Positions 52,256 through 61,194 of a stretch of DNA of 64,000 bases are shown piece by piece. The notes under the pieces are model-generated. The model did no database searches, was not told where the DNA came from, and worked only from the letters and a program-made list of their open reading frames with translations. The stretch lies in the NCBI RefSeq assembly GCF_026342035.1, contig NZ_JAPENM010000005.1, positions 248,001 to 312,000 on the forward strand, read 5' to 3'. Origin of the DNA: Aldersonia sp. NBC_00410. GTDB lineage: Bacteria; Actinomycetota; Actinomycetes; Mycobacteriales; Mycobacteriaceae. Positions within the stretch are counted from its first letter, which is position 1. Every line of letters starts with the position of its first letter. The translations under genes and the position numbers were made by a program.

Positions 52256-53335
52256 TCAGGAGGGGATCCGGAACAGCCCCTTGCCGGTGACGAACGGCAG
52301 ATCCAGCGTCGTGCGGATGCCCGGGTCGGCGTCGACCACCGCCGGGATCGCGTTCACGACGCGTCCCGCGCCGGCCGCGATAGCCGCGTAGTTGTGGTCG
52401 CCCTTGCGGCTCGTCGGGCAGATGTCGACGACATACGAGGGTTCGCCGGTGATCTCGACGCGGTAGGAGCCGCCCTCCTGGGCTGGGCGGCGCCAATCCG
52501 GACGCAGGTCGTCGCGCAGCCGCGTGACGTGCTCGATGACGATTGCCGGATGGTCCCCGACCCAGCCGAAGATCTCGAACTTCAGTGCGGCGACGCCGCC
52601 CTTGGGGATGTGCCCGGCCGAAATATCGAACGCCTCGGGCGCCGGCTCGCGCTCATAGGTTTCGGTGATGTTGTCGATCTCGATGCCGAGACCGGCCGCG
52701 AGCTGGCGAATCGCGGTGCCCCACGCCATGCCGAGCATGCCCGGCTGCAGCAGCATCGGCACCTCGTCGAGCGTCATCCCGAAGCCCATGACGTCGAACA
52801 TGACGGTCGAACCGTCATAGGTCGCGTAGTCGGCGATCTCGAGGCACCGCACCTGCTCGATGCTCTGGCAGGTGGAGGCGAAAGCGAACGGGATCAGGTC
52901 GTTGACGAACCCGGGATCGACGCCGGTGATGAACAGGCTCGCATTGCCCTGCTCGGCGGCCTCTTCGAACTGCGCAATGTACTTACGGGGCAGCACCTGC
53001 CAGGGGTACTGCAGCATGCCGGGCGCCGAGCCCGCGACGTTCACGCCGGCGGCGAGAATGCGGCGCACGTCCTCCATGGCCTCGATCGGCCGGTTGTCAC
53101 CCATCGCGCAGTACACGACGCAATCGGGCTTGTCGGCGAGCACGGCATCCAGGTCGTTGATCGCGGTGATACCGGTGACGACCTCGAGTCCGGCGAGTTC
53201 ACCGGCATCTTTGCCCACCTTGGCGTCGGTGGACACGCAGACCCCGGTCAGTTCGAAGCGCTCATCGTCGATCAGGTGTGCCAGCGCTATGCGGCCGACG
53301 TTTCCGGTGCCGACATGGGCGACGCGGATGGGCAT
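52256..53335 (-). CDS. DapB-like NAD(P)-dependent dehydrogenase, copy 4
   Basis: A 359-aa Rossmann protein beginning MPIRVAHVGTGNVGRIALAHL, with DKPDCVVYCAMGD, GVNVAGSAPGM and TGVDPGFVNDLIP. It belongs to the same family as the three tandem genes at 34.9-38.1 kb but is a distant member. It precedes the SDR gene on the same strand with 66 bp between, and is divergent from the RibD-like gene. The shared promoter carries a KstR-type site, so all three genes may belong to a steroid regulon. Confidence 0.85.
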   Translation of the reverse strand: MPIRVAHVGTGNVGRIALAHLIDDERFELTGVCVSTDAKVGKDAGELAGLEVVTGITAINDLDAVLADKPDCVVYCAMGDNRPIEAMEDVRRILAAGVNVAGSAPGMLQYPWQVLPRKYIAQFEEAAEQGNASLFITGVDPGFVNDLIPFAFASTCQSIEQVRCLEIADYATYDGSTVMFDVMGFGMTLDEVPMLLQPGMLGMAWGTAIRQLAAGLGIEIDNITETYEREPAPEAFDISAGHIPKGGVAALKFEIFGWVGDHPAIVIEHVTRLRDDLRPDWRRPAQEGGSYRVEITGEPSYVVDICPTSRKGDHNYAAIAAGAGRVVNAIPAVVDADPGIRTTLDLPFVTGKGLFRIPS

Positions 53336-53416
53336 GGGTGTCTCCTGTCGAAGATGTGTCTCGCGTAGTGCGAGTCGCTCGTCGCCGGGTCACCGTAGCA
53401 AGAGCGAGCGAGAAAT

Positions 53417-53430
53417 TGGAACAAGTTCTA
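53417..53430. promoter_or_regulatory. KstR-type operator TGGAACAAGTTCTA
   Basis: All fixed bases of TnnAACnnGTTnnA are present. It is in the 153-bp region between the divergent DapB-like and RibD-like genes and could control both. Confidence 0.7.
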
Positions 53431-53488
53431 GGACAGGTGGGGATAACATTTGCATTCGGAAACCGAAACGCGCGAGAGAGGTCACGTC

Positions 53489-54133
53489 ATGTCGCTGGTG
53501 CGGGTGCATAATTTCTCGATCTCGCTCGACGGGTTCGGCACGGGCGAGGGGCAGTCGGCCGACGAACCATTCGGGCACGCCGGACAGCGCCTGCACGAGT
53601 GGGCCTTCGCGACTCGGACCTTCCGCACGCAGTTCGGCAGCGACGGGGGCGGCCGCGGGGTCGACGAGGTTTATGCCGCCGCGGACAAGACCGGAGTCGG
53701 TGCGGAGATCATGGGGCGGAACAAGTTCGGGCCACAACGTGGACCGTGGGAGAACGAGGAGTGGCGAGGCTGGTGGGGTGAGAACCCCCCGTTCCACACC
53801 CCGGTCTTCGTGTTGACCCACCATCCGCGTCCCGACCTGGAGATGGCGGGCGGCACCACCTTTCACTTCATCGACGCAACTCCGGAAGAAGCCCTCGAGA
53901 AGGCCAGGGCCGCAGCCGGCGACCGTGACGTCCGGATCGGTGGCGGTGTGCAGACTGTTCGCGCGTTTCTCGCCGCCGACCTCGTCGACCACCTCCACCT
54001 CGTCGTCGCGCCGATTCTGCTCGGCCGCGGTGAACGCCTGTGGGATGGGCTCGAAGGCCTCGAGGAACGCTTCGACTTCGAATCGGTCAGTTCACCGACC
54101 GGGGTCACGCACATCACCGGCACGCGTCGATGA
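53489..54133 (+). CDS. RibD C-terminal/dihydrofolate-reductase-like protein
   Basis: A 214-aa DHFR-fold reductase (RibD_C family). Start block VRVHNFSISLDGFGTGEG, then GAEIMGRNKFGPQRGPW and the C-terminal IGGGVQTVRAFLAADLVDHLHLVVAPILLGRGERLWDGL are all family hallmarks. Such proteins use NADPH, but the physiological substrate of stand-alone copies is unknown. It is alone on its strand and converges on the SnoaL-like gene with 26 bp between. A KstR-type site lies upstream. Confidence 0.9.
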   Translation: MSLVRVHNFSISLDGFGTGEGQSADEPFGHAGQRLHEWAFATRTFRTQFGSDGGGRGVDEVYAAADKTGVGAEIMGRNKFGPQRGPWENEEWRGWWGENPPFHTPVFVLTHHPRPDLEMAGGTTFHFIDATPEEALEKARAAAGDRDVRIGGGVQTVRAFLAADLVDHLHLVVAPILLGRGERLWDGLEGLEERFDFESVSSPTGVTHITGTRR

Positions 54134-54159
54134 TGGGAGGGTAGGTCGGTAGGTCGGGG

Positions 54160-54609
54160 TCAGAGCAGGCCGGTCGCGTCGAACACCCACGAGGTGTCCG
54201 AGGTCGCGAGTTCCTCCATCCAGGTCGCCGGTGCGGCGTGCACGAATGCACCGAAGTCCCAGTAGTCCTTCCACGCCGTGATCTTGCCCTCGACAACCTT
54301 GTGCACCGTGACGAATGGCAGCACCGCGACCTCGCCGGTCTTCCAGGTCCAGGTCTCGGTGTGCTCGTACATGACGTCGCCGCCGTTCGCGACCATCATG
54401 CCGTCGTGGTTCACGTAATCGGCCAGCGGCTCGAGCCCCACCTTGAGCCGCTTCACGATATCGGCCGGACCGCGTGCGGCGAGGGTCGGGCCGGTCGGTA
54501 CGTCGAGGTAGATGCAGTCCGAGGCAAGGAAAGTCGCGATCGACTCCCAGTCTCGCTTCGACAGTGCGGCCCACAGACCGAGAACGATTTCCGAAGCGGT
54601 GTCCGGCAC
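54160..54609 (-). CDS. SnoaL/limonene-epoxide-hydrolase-like protein (NTF2 fold)
   Basis: A 149-aa NTF2-like protein. The core strand EHTETWTWKTGEVAVLPFVTVHKVVEGKITAWKDYWDFGAF fits the limonene-1,2-epoxide hydrolase subgroup, and the length is right. The Asp-Arg-Asp catalytic triad is not preserved, because the RxD of the hydrolases reads HTE and the partner arginine is lysine in WKDYWD. It may be a SnoaL-type isomerase or an inactive relative. It lies 9 bp after the amidohydrolase gene, same strand, so probably in one operon. Confidence 0.78.
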   Translation of the reverse strand: MPDTASEIVLGLWAALSKRDWESIATFLASDCIYLDVPTGPTLAARGPADIVKRLKVGLEPLADYVNHDGMMVANGGDVMYEHTETWTWKTGEVAVLPFVTVHKVVEGKITAWKDYWDFGAFVHAAPATWMEELATSDTSWVFDATGLL

Positions 54610-54618
54610 GGGATTCGC

Positions 54619-56415
54619 CTAGGCGGTTCGGGTGAGCGGAGCGGCCACAGGATCGGTCGCGGGCACGGCGGGGGTGGACTGTGCACGCAGGAACTGTCCG
54701 GTACGCGCGTGTCCGACGAAGTCGCCGAAATCGCCGTCGCGGAACACCGGACGGCCGGCAACGTAGACGGCGTTCACCGTGGCGTCGTTTCGGTTCACCA
54801 TCCGCGAAAGTCCGCCGTACTGTTCGACCTTCGCCTCGGTATACGTCTCGAGTGACGCGTCGAGGTAGTCCGGGTCGAGGACGAGCAGGTCGGCGCGGTC
54901 GCCCACCCGCAAGTGTCCGGCATCGATCCGATACCAGTCGGCGAGTTCGCCGGTCAGGCGGTGCACCGCCTGTTCCATGGACAGGAAGGGCGTGCCTGCC
55001 TTCGCCGCGTCGTTGACGTGGCGAAGCAGGCGCAGTCCGAAGTTGTAGAACGCCATGTTGCGCAGGTGTGCACCGGCATCGGAAAAGCCCATCTGAATTC
55101 CGGGTTCGGCCGCCATGCGTCGGAGCATCTCGGGTCGGTGATTGGAAATCGTTGTCCGCCAACGGAGTTTCTGGCCGTGTTCGACGACGAGATCGAGGAA
55201 TGCGTCCACCGGGTGAATTCCGCCGCGATCGACTCCGACCTGGCCGAACGATTTGCCGATCACCGACGGATCCGGGCAGTCCACGATCTGCGCGTCGAAG
55301 AAGTCACGGTGCCATACGCGCGGCCCGAACTTGCTCTCGTAGTCCTTGCGGAATTGACGGCGGTAGCCCTCGTCGCGAAGCAGGGAGTCGCGTTCGACCT
55401 CGTCGCGCAGGTGCAATGCTGCGGCGCCCGAGCCGAACTCCTCGAAGATCACCAGGTCGATACCGTCGGCGTAGACCTCGAACGGCACCGGTAGGTGTTG
55501 CCAGCGAAAGTCCCCGCCCAGGCGGTTCACGAACCGGGCGATCGGGCCCATGATCCGGATCACGGCCGGGTTTGCCTTGATGTCGGCCGCCGACAACAGG
55601 CTGGTACGCAGGTGCGGTCGCAGTCCCCCCAATGCGTTGAACACCTGGGAGACGATGTTGAGCGGGTTGGTGATATCGGGCCCGGACTGCATGACCCGGT
55701 TACGGCGCCGCAGGATCGCGTTGAGGCGGCGAATCTCGCCGGCGCGCGCATATGTCGACGGCAGCGTCCGCGAGCGGCATGCCTCACCGTCGACCTTGTC
55801 GAAAAGTAGCTGCTGCGAGGACATTCCGACGAACCCGGAATCCAGCGCCTCGGTGAGCATCGATTCCATCCGGGACAGTTCGTGTTCGGTGGGGTGCACC
55901 TGCTTTCGCGTCGCGCGGTCCAGGCCCATCGTTGCCGCACGAATATCGGAGTGACCGATGAACGCGGCGAGATTGGGGCCGAGTGGAAGCGCCTCGAGTG
56001 CATCGACGTACTCCGCGCAGTTGCGCCAGGTCTTGTGCTCCTCGACCGCGCCGATGACGTGCTGGCGGGGGATGGCCTCGACCCGGCCGAAGAGGTCGCC
56101 TGCGGTCGTGGCACCGACATGGACGGTCGACAGCGAACACGAACCGAGCAGCACCGTGGTGACCCCGTGCCGAAGCGACTCCGGCAGCGCCGGACTGCCG
56201 AGCACCTCCACGTCGTAATGCGTGTGGATATCGACGAAGCCGGGAAGCACCCACTTGCCGGTGGCGTCGACGACGTCGTGCACACCCGTTTCGTCGAGAG
56301 GTTCAGCGCTCACCGCGACGACCCGGCCGGCCAGAATCCCGATATTGCGGGTCGCGGACGGCCCGCCGGTGCCATCGAACCAGCGCCCGTTGCGGATGAC
56401 CGTGTCGTACGTCAT
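54619..56415 (-). CDS. N-acyl-D-amino-acid deacylase-type amidohydrolase
   Basis: A 598-aa metal-dependent hydrolase of the D-aminoacylase family. VDIHTHYDVE carries the HxH metal motif, and NHRPEMLRRMAAEPGIQMGFSDAGAH holds the later metal/aspartate ligands. The start ATG 56415 begins MTYDTVIRNGRWFDGTGG, the family N-terminus; a longer form is unlikely. In mycobacterial-type genomes these enzymes occur in lipid-catabolic regions with unknown substrates. A KstR-like box with one mismatch lies 23 bp upstream. The SnoaL-like gene follows. Confidence 0.88.
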   Translation of the reverse strand: MTYDTVIRNGRWFDGTGGPSATRNIGILAGRVVAVSAEPLDETGVHDVVDATGKWVLPGFVDIHTHYDVEVLGSPALPESLRHGVTTVLLGSCSLSTVHVGATTAGDLFGRVEAIPRQHVIGAVEEHKTWRNCAEYVDALEALPLGPNLAAFIGHSDIRAATMGLDRATRKQVHPTEHELSRMESMLTEALDSGFVGMSSQQLLFDKVDGEACRSRTLPSTYARAGEIRRLNAILRRRNRVMQSGPDITNPLNIVSQVFNALGGLRPHLRTSLLSAADIKANPAVIRIMGPIARFVNRLGGDFRWQHLPVPFEVYADGIDLVIFEEFGSGAAALHLRDEVERDSLLRDEGYRRQFRKDYESKFGPRVWHRDFFDAQIVDCPDPSVIGKSFGQVGVDRGGIHPVDAFLDLVVEHGQKLRWRTTISNHRPEMLRRMAAEPGIQMGFSDAGAHLRNMAFYNFGLRLLRHVNDAAKAGTPFLSMEQAVHRLTGELADWYRIDAGHLRVGDRADLLVLDPDYLDASLETYTEAKVEQYGGLSRMVNRNDATVNAVYVAGRPVFRDGDFGDFVGHARTGQFLRAQSTPAVPATDPVAAPLTRTA

Positions 56416-56437
56416 AACGTTGATGTAATCCCAATAC

Positions 56438-56451
56438 TGGAACACGTGTCA
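56438..56451. promoter_or_regulatory. KstR-like site with one mismatch, TGGAACACGTGTCA
   Basis: The sequence matches TnnAACnnGTTnnA except that GTT reads GTG. It lies 23 bp upstream of the amidohydrolase start on the opposite strand. Weaker evidence than the other boxes. Confidence 0.45.
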
Positions 56452-56577
56452 ACGCCGGTGGCAATCGTTGCCCTCGCGGCGGTCGCGCCGATCCACAGCA
56501 CCTTCCAAGGTTTGTCACAGCCGGTGTGTAACCGATCACAGGACGATCGAGATATGACTGGTGGAGGGAGTTTGGTG

Positions 56578-56691
56578 ATGGTCGTTCAATGGTCGGTCGC
56601 GCTGGTGGCGGTTTTCGTGATGGCCGCATCCGGCATCGTGGCGACACGCGCACCCGAATCGCTCGTGCGGGTTCGGCCCCGCAAGCGGTAG
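56578..56691 (+). CDS. 37-aa single-helix membrane peptide
   Basis: ATG 56578 is preceded by GGAGGGAG with suitable spacing. The product has one helix (WSVALVAVFVMAASGIVAT) and a basic tail (RVRPRKR). It is located alone between two leftward operons. Its function is unknown; it might be a small regulatory or stress peptide. The frame is also open upstream to ATG 56554. Confidence 0.5.
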   Translation: MVVQWSVALVAVFVMAASGIVATRAPESLVRVRPRKR

Positions 56692-56733
56692 GAGCTATAG
56701 ACAGGACGCCAACAACTCGCGAGCATCTCGCCG

Positions 56734-56964
56734 ATGTTCGACCGAGAGTTGTTCGCGAAGGCGTTGGCGCAGCCGCGGTTGCGACAGCCGCTGCCCGAGT
56801 GCCTGATGTACGAGGGTGAAACGCTCTTCGACTTCATCGACGCCACCCAGTCCGCCGGCATCCTGCCCTCGGACGAGAGTTGGCAATTCCACACCCTGAT
56901 GCAGGCCTCACGGCTGCCGTGCGCGATCGGCGCACTGCCCAGGCAGTTGAGTCCCGCGCGCTGA
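56734..56964 (+). CDS. 76-aa hypothetical protein
   Basis: ATG 56734 opens 76 codons with strongly GC-rich third positions, the mark of coding DNA here, and the text reads like a soluble protein (FDRELFAKALAQ, CLMYEGETLFDFIDATQSAG). The ribosome-binding site is weak. It ends 9 bp before the convergent triple-Rieske gene stop. No family is recognised. Confidence 0.45.
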   Translation: MFDRELFAKALAQPRLRQPLPECLMYEGETLFDFIDATQSAGILPSDESWQFHTLMQASRLPCAIGALPRQLSPAR

Positions 56965-56973
56965 TCGAGCCGG

Positions 56974-58251
56974 TCAGCATTCCGCGCTGCCGGTCGAGCC
57001 GAGCAGTTCGACCTCGCACCAGAGCGGCTTCGGCGGGGGCGGCGGGGCAGGCGCACTGCCGTCGCTGAGCACGACCCAGTCGCCCTGGACCGTCACCGGT
57101 CGTCGTTCCAGTGGTCGATTTGCCGGCCCGGCGGTCACCGCGCCGTCGAGCGCGAACTTGCTGCCATGGCAAGGACAGTTGATGTTTCCCGCGGTGATCG
57201 AATCGACGGCGCAGCCGAGGTGCGGGCACACCGAGGACAGCCCGACGAAGTTGCCGGCAGTCGGTTGGGTGACCACAACGTCGGCCACAATGACGCCCGA
57301 GCCGACCGGGATTTCGGAAACTCGGGCCACCTTGCCGCCGGGGGCGGATTGCGGCTGGGACTCGGTTGGTGATTCGGAATTCGGTGCCTGCTGTTCCGGC
57401 ACCACCGCTTCGCCGCCCTGCCCGCCGACGATCCACTCGCCCTGCACGCTCACCTGACGGGTGGCGAGGCTGCGCGTCGCCGGTCCGACCGCCACCGAGC
57501 CGTCGAGGTTGAATTTGCTGCCGTGACAGGGACAGTTGATCGTCCCGTTTGTCACCGAATCGACGGCGCAGCCCTGATGCGGGCACACCACGGAGAAGCC
57601 ACGGTATTCGCCCTGGCTCGGCTGCGTGAGCACGACGCCGCCGGCGATGATGCCCGATCCGACCGGAACGTCGGCGGTTCGCGCGAGGGTGGTTCCGGGC
57701 GCGGGCTCGGGCGCTTCTGCGACGGGTTGCTCCTCGGTCTCCTCGGCTGTCGGGGGAGCAGGTTGCGGTCCGACGGCAACGACCCAGTCGCCCGCCAACG
57801 CGACGCCCCGAGCCGCGAGGCCGGTCGTCGCGGGCCCGACAGCGACCGAGCCGTCAAGGTTGAATTCGCTGCCGTGGCAGGGACACATGATCGTGCCGCC
57901 GGCAATCTTGGTGACGGCACAGCCCTGGTGTGGACAGACCACGGAGAACCCCGCAACCGCCTCGGGGCTCGGCCGGGTCAGCACGGTGTCGCCGACGATG
58001 ATGCCCGAACCCACCGGCACATCGGACGCTGCTGCCAGGGCGTTCGGTGGGCGGGGCGACGCGGGCGCGTTCGCGCCGGCGGATGGTGGCGGAGCCTGTG
58101 ATGGCGCCGAGGTGGATGTCCCCGGAGGCGGCGTATCGTCCGCCGTCGTTTTCCGGTCCGACGCGCATGCGGCCAGGGCCGTGGCACCCAGCGCCACGCT
58201 TGCACCGACCACAACAGTCCGCCTCGTGACGCGACCTTGCTCGATTCCCAT
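56974..58251 (-). CDS. Tat-exported lipoprotein with three Rieske [2Fe-2S] domains
   Basis: A 425-aa protein. The signal region GRVTRRTVVVG has a twin-arginine and ends in the lipobox LAAC (cysteine about 29). A Pro/Ser-rich linker then leads to three similar Rieske domains. Each has CPHxGC and CPCHG pairs of Cys/His ligands (CPHQGC...CPCHGSEF, CPHQGC...CPCHGSKF, CPHLGC...CPCHGSKF), separated by 40-50-residue Pro/Glu linkers. All 12 ligands are present. Start ATG 58251 has GGAGGG upstream. Three high-potential clusters on one anchored chain would be an electron relay outside the membrane. Single-domain relatives are common in actinobacteria. Confidence 0.9.
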   Translation of the reverse strand: MGIEQGRVTRRTVVVGASVALGATALAACASDRKTTADDTPPPGTSTSAPSQAPPPSAGANAPASPRPPNALAAASDVPVGSGIIVGDTVLTRPSPEAVAGFSVVCPHQGCAVTKIAGGTIMCPCHGSEFNLDGSVAVGPATTGLAARGVALAGDWVVAVGPQPAPPTAEETEEQPVAEAPEPAPGTTLARTADVPVGSGIIAGGVVLTQPSQGEYRGFSVVCPHQGCAVDSVTNGTINCPCHGSKFNLDGSVAVGPATRSLATRQVSVQGEWIVGGQGGEAVVPEQQAPNSESPTESQPQSAPGGKVARVSEIPVGSGVIVADVVVTQPTAGNFVGLSSVCPHLGCAVDSITAGNINCPCHGSKFALDGAVTAGPANRPLERRPVTVQGDWVVLSDGSAPAPPPPPKPLWCEVELLGSTGSAEC

Positions 58252-58450
58252 TCGCCCTCCATTTAGCCCGATGCATCGAGCTCTCCCGGTTGTCACGAAC
58301 GAGGTGGCGATCCGGTTCGACGTCACTTTTGCGGACCTGACCGGAGCGACCGCTGGTGCCGAGGTCCGGCTGATGGAAGCGGAGCGCCGGTCGGTGACCT
58401 ACCCACGAAAAGCTGCGCGCGCCAACCATTCTCGTGCTAGAATCGCCTGT

Positions 58451-60154
58451 ATGTTCGACTATGTGCTGCAGGTGCCGCCTGATGCGCTCAGTTGTGGTGA
58501 TATGGCGCTGGCGGTGCTCGACGAATGCCGGCAGGCGGCCAATGCTGCGGCGGCGCGGTTGGCGCATACGGCACGGGATCTGTGGGAGATCCGGCTGTGT
58601 GCGGCGGAACTCGAGGGTGGCGATGCGGGGACGGTGTCGCGGTCGGCGATCGCGGAGGTCGCTGTCGCGCTGGGTTGTTCGCAGGCCACCGCGAAGACCA
58701 TGATCGACACTGCGCAGCTGCTGGAGTTTCGGGCGCCGCTGGTGAACGAGGTGTTTCGGGCCGGTGATATCGATTTCGCGAAGGCCCGCACGATCGCCGC
58801 GGTGCTGACCGATGCGAGCGACGAGACCATCGGTGCCATCGAAACCGAGGTGCTGGGCGCGGCAGCGCACCTGACGCCCGGTCCGTTGCGGGCCGCGATC
58901 TGGCAGGCATGGATGCGTGCGAATCCGGAAGAGGCGGCCGCGGTTCGCGAGGGCAAGCGCACCACCGAGCGCAAGGTGTATGTGCGGCGCGGGACCGACG
59001 GGTTGTCGTGGCTGTCGGCATGTTTGACCGATCTCGAGGGATTCGAAGCACAGCGGCTGATCGACGAGCTCGCCGATAGCGTGTGTGCGGGTGATCCGCG
59101 CTCGCGGGACAATCGGCGTGCGGATGCGTTGCTGGCGTTGCTGCATGGCGAGGCGTATCTGGCTTGCCGGTGCGGGGATCTGGGCTGCCCGCATGCGGGG
59201 ACCGCGGCACCGGAGCGTCGCGGTCATCTGTTGCAGATTCTGGTGGGCATCGAGACACTGCTCGGATTATCGGAGAACCCCGGCATGCTGCCGGACGGTA
59301 CACCGTTGGATCCGGTATTGATCCGCACTCTTGCCGAGGACGCGACCTGGCAAGGGTTGCTGGTCGAGATGCGTTCGCTGGCAGCGGGACTGGGCGTCGA
59401 TGATTCGGGTAGCGAGGTGCCCGCCGACGAGGTTTCCCAGGTGACAGGGCGCGGCCGTCGTCGGATGTCGGGATCCGTCCCACCGCCCGCAGGCAGCTCG
59501 CGGCGCATGTGCCCGGATGGTATCGGGCACTTGCATGACCGGGTGTACGCCGCGCATGCCAATGCGGCGAGCTCGTTGAACGATGGGCATGGCGGGCATG
59601 GGGTGCCGCAGCCGGGAGCCTTGACCTACCGGCCATCGGCCGCGACCGCGGACATCGTGCGCGCGACCTACACGACCTGCACCTTCCCGGGCTGTGCAGT
59701 CGCGTCGGCACGGTGCGAAATCGACCATCGGGTGCCCTTCGACCACGCTGATCCAGTGCAAGGCGGATGGACGGTTGTGGAGAATTTGCAACCGTTGTGT
59801 AAACAACATCATCAGATGAAGACCCAAAAGCTCTGGGCCTGCACCGGACTCGGCGGCGGTGCCGTGTACTGGCGGAGCAGGGCAGGGGTTGCGCGGATCA
59901 CCGTCTCCCGGGGAGGTCTCGCCGCAATCCCTTACGGGCCGGCACCGGTCCGCACCGAGCCGGCAAGGGATTCGGTCGCCGACCCCCCGACCCCGGACGA
60001 GGAAATCGACCTGCTCTACGAACCCACCTGGTGGGAACTGAACATGGGCGATGCGCCCCCACCACCGCCTCACGACACCGAACTACGCGAACGTCATCGC
60101 GAGCATCGCGACGTGGCTCGGCGACGGTATCTGCTGCAGCCATCGCCGTTCTGA
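58451..60154 (+). CDS. DUF222 (13E12 repeat) HNH endonuclease-like protein
   Basis: A 567-aa member of the actinobacterial 13E12/DUF222 family. The DUF222 region spans about residues 30-330, and the HNH nuclease motif is near residue 420: CTFPGCAVASARCEIDHRVPFDHADP then NLQPLCKQHHQMKT. ATG 58451 begins MFDYVLQVPPDALS; GTGCTAGAAT lies just before it, as in many of this family. These genes are multicopy and often behave as repetitive or mobile-element-like. The biological role is unknown. The downstream neighbour is a convergent ATPase. Confidence 0.9.
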   Translation: MFDYVLQVPPDALSCGDMALAVLDECRQAANAAAARLAHTARDLWEIRLCAAELEGGDAGTVSRSAIAEVAVALGCSQATAKTMIDTAQLLEFRAPLVNEVFRAGDIDFAKARTIAAVLTDASDETIGAIETEVLGAAAHLTPGPLRAAIWQAWMRANPEEAAAVREGKRTTERKVYVRRGTDGLSWLSACLTDLEGFEAQRLIDELADSVCAGDPRSRDNRRADALLALLHGEAYLACRCGDLGCPHAGTAAPERRGHLLQILVGIETLLGLSENPGMLPDGTPLDPVLIRTLAEDATWQGLLVEMRSLAAGLGVDDSGSEVPADEVSQVTGRGRRRMSGSVPPPAGSSRRMCPDGIGHLHDRVYAAHANAASSLNDGHGGHGVPQPGALTYRPSAATADIVRATYTTCTFPGCAVASARCEIDHRVPFDHADPVQGGWTVVENLQPLCKQHHQMKTQKLWACTGLGGGAVYWRSRAGVARITVSRGGLAAIPYGPAPVRTEPARDSVADPPTPDEEIDLLYEPTWWELNMGDAPPPPPHDTELRERHREHRDVARRRYLLQPSPF

Positions 60155-60172
60155 ACTGGTGCGCGCTGTCAG

Positions 60173-60925
60173 CTATCGATCCGATACGAGATGCCGCAGG
60201 TATCTTTCCGGCTCCGCGAGGAAATCCCGGGTCAGCCGCACCGGCATCGCGTCGTCATACGCAACTTCCTCGATGTCACCGTCCTCGGAAATCGCGAAGA
60301 TTGTCGCGCCGGGCACGGACAGCAGAATCGGGGAGTGGGTGGCGACGAGGATCTGGCAGCCTTCGGCGGCAAGCTCTGCCAACCGGGCGACCGCGGCCAT
60401 GCATCCCCTCGGCGACAACGCAGCTTCCGGCTCATCGAGGATGTAGAGCCCGCGCGGGTAGAACCGGAGCAGCATGAGGTCGATGAACGACTGGCCGTGC
60501 GATCGGTCGTGTGGCGAAACGCCGGCGAACACCTTTTCCAACTGTTCCGGGCCGATGTTCTCGGTTTCGGTGGCGACGTTGTAGTAGGACTCGGCGCGGA
60601 GGAAGAAGCGGCTGTGCGGTTTGCGGGTGCCCCAACTCAGCGTCAGGTTCGCACCGAGTGGTGACTCGGAAGATCTTGTTGCGAAGCGGTAGTTCTGGCT
60701 TCCGCCTTCGGCATTCATTCCAGCTGCCACCGCGATGGCCTCGATCAATGTCGACTTGCCGCTGCCGTTCTCACCCACCAGAAACGTGATGCCCGGCGGA
60801 ATCGGGAGTCCGTCCGGACTCTTGCGCAGTCGACGAACTATGGGGAGGTTGAAGGGGTAGTCGTCGCCGTGGTGGCCGCGTGCCACGCGCACGCTGCGGA
60901 TGTACTGGGCGCGGTTCGAATCCAC
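60173..60925 (-). CDS. AAA family ATPase (RecF/ABC-like, stand-alone)
   Basis: A 250-aa soluble ATPase. Walker A is GENGSGKS, Walker B LYILDEPEAAL, and the switch histidine is in VATHSPILL. This is the compact RecF/OLD-like 'predicted ATPase' type, not a transporter subunit, as no permease is near. It may bind DNA ends or serve in defence or repair, but the family is functionally diffuse. It is alone on its strand, convergent with the DUF222 gene with 18 bp between. Confidence 0.88.
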   Translation of the reverse strand: MDSNRAQYIRSVRVARGHHGDDYPFNLPIVRRLRKSPDGLPIPPGITFLVGENGSGKSTLIEAIAVAAGMNAEGGSQNYRFATRSSESPLGANLTLSWGTRKPHSRFFLRAESYYNVATETENIGPEQLEKVFAGVSPHDRSHGQSFIDLMLLRFYPRGLYILDEPEAALSPRGCMAAVARLAELAAEGCQILVATHSPILLSVPGATIFAISEDGDIEEVAYDDAMPVRLTRDFLAEPERYLRHLVSDR

Positions 60926-60996
60926 CTCGAGAGGCTACCTACTCGAGCAAGGAGCCCGAACTAGACTGCAGGTACGCGGGGGCCGAGGAGCGCAGC

Positions 60997-61194
60997 ATGA
61001 CAGCGATCGCGTCCGGAGTCGAGTGGGTGGCGGCCGCCGTCGCACTATCGAAGTTCGCGCACCTGTTCGTGGTGGCAGGGCTACTCGTGGTCCTCTACCG
61101 ATGGTCGCGTCGGCACCCCGAATCGCCCGAGCGGCGGCGGGGTTCGCCGCCCGGGCAATCCGACAGCGAGATCAGACCGAGGCGGCGTCGTTGA
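60997..61194 (+). CDS. Small membrane protein, 65 aa
   Basis: ATG 60997 follows GAGGAG by a good spacing. The product has one long helix (FAHLFVVAGLLVVLYRW) and a very basic, Arg-rich tail. It overlaps the end of the convergent flavoprotein gene by 23 bp, which is unusual but tolerable. It is hypothetical; a shadow of the intergenic region is possible. Confidence 0.4.
   Translation: MTAIASGVEWVAAAVALSKFAHLFVVAGLLVVLYRWSRRHPESPERRRGSPPGQSDSEIRPRRRR

Noticed and set aside
54160-54609. Active limonene-1,2-epoxide hydrolase
   Set aside because: The Asp-Arg-Asp triad positions are changed, so only the fold is supported.
57626-58450. Long N-terminal extension of the DUF222-HNH frame
   Set aside because: It runs through the antisense of the triple-Rieske gene; the family N-terminus starts at ATG 58451.
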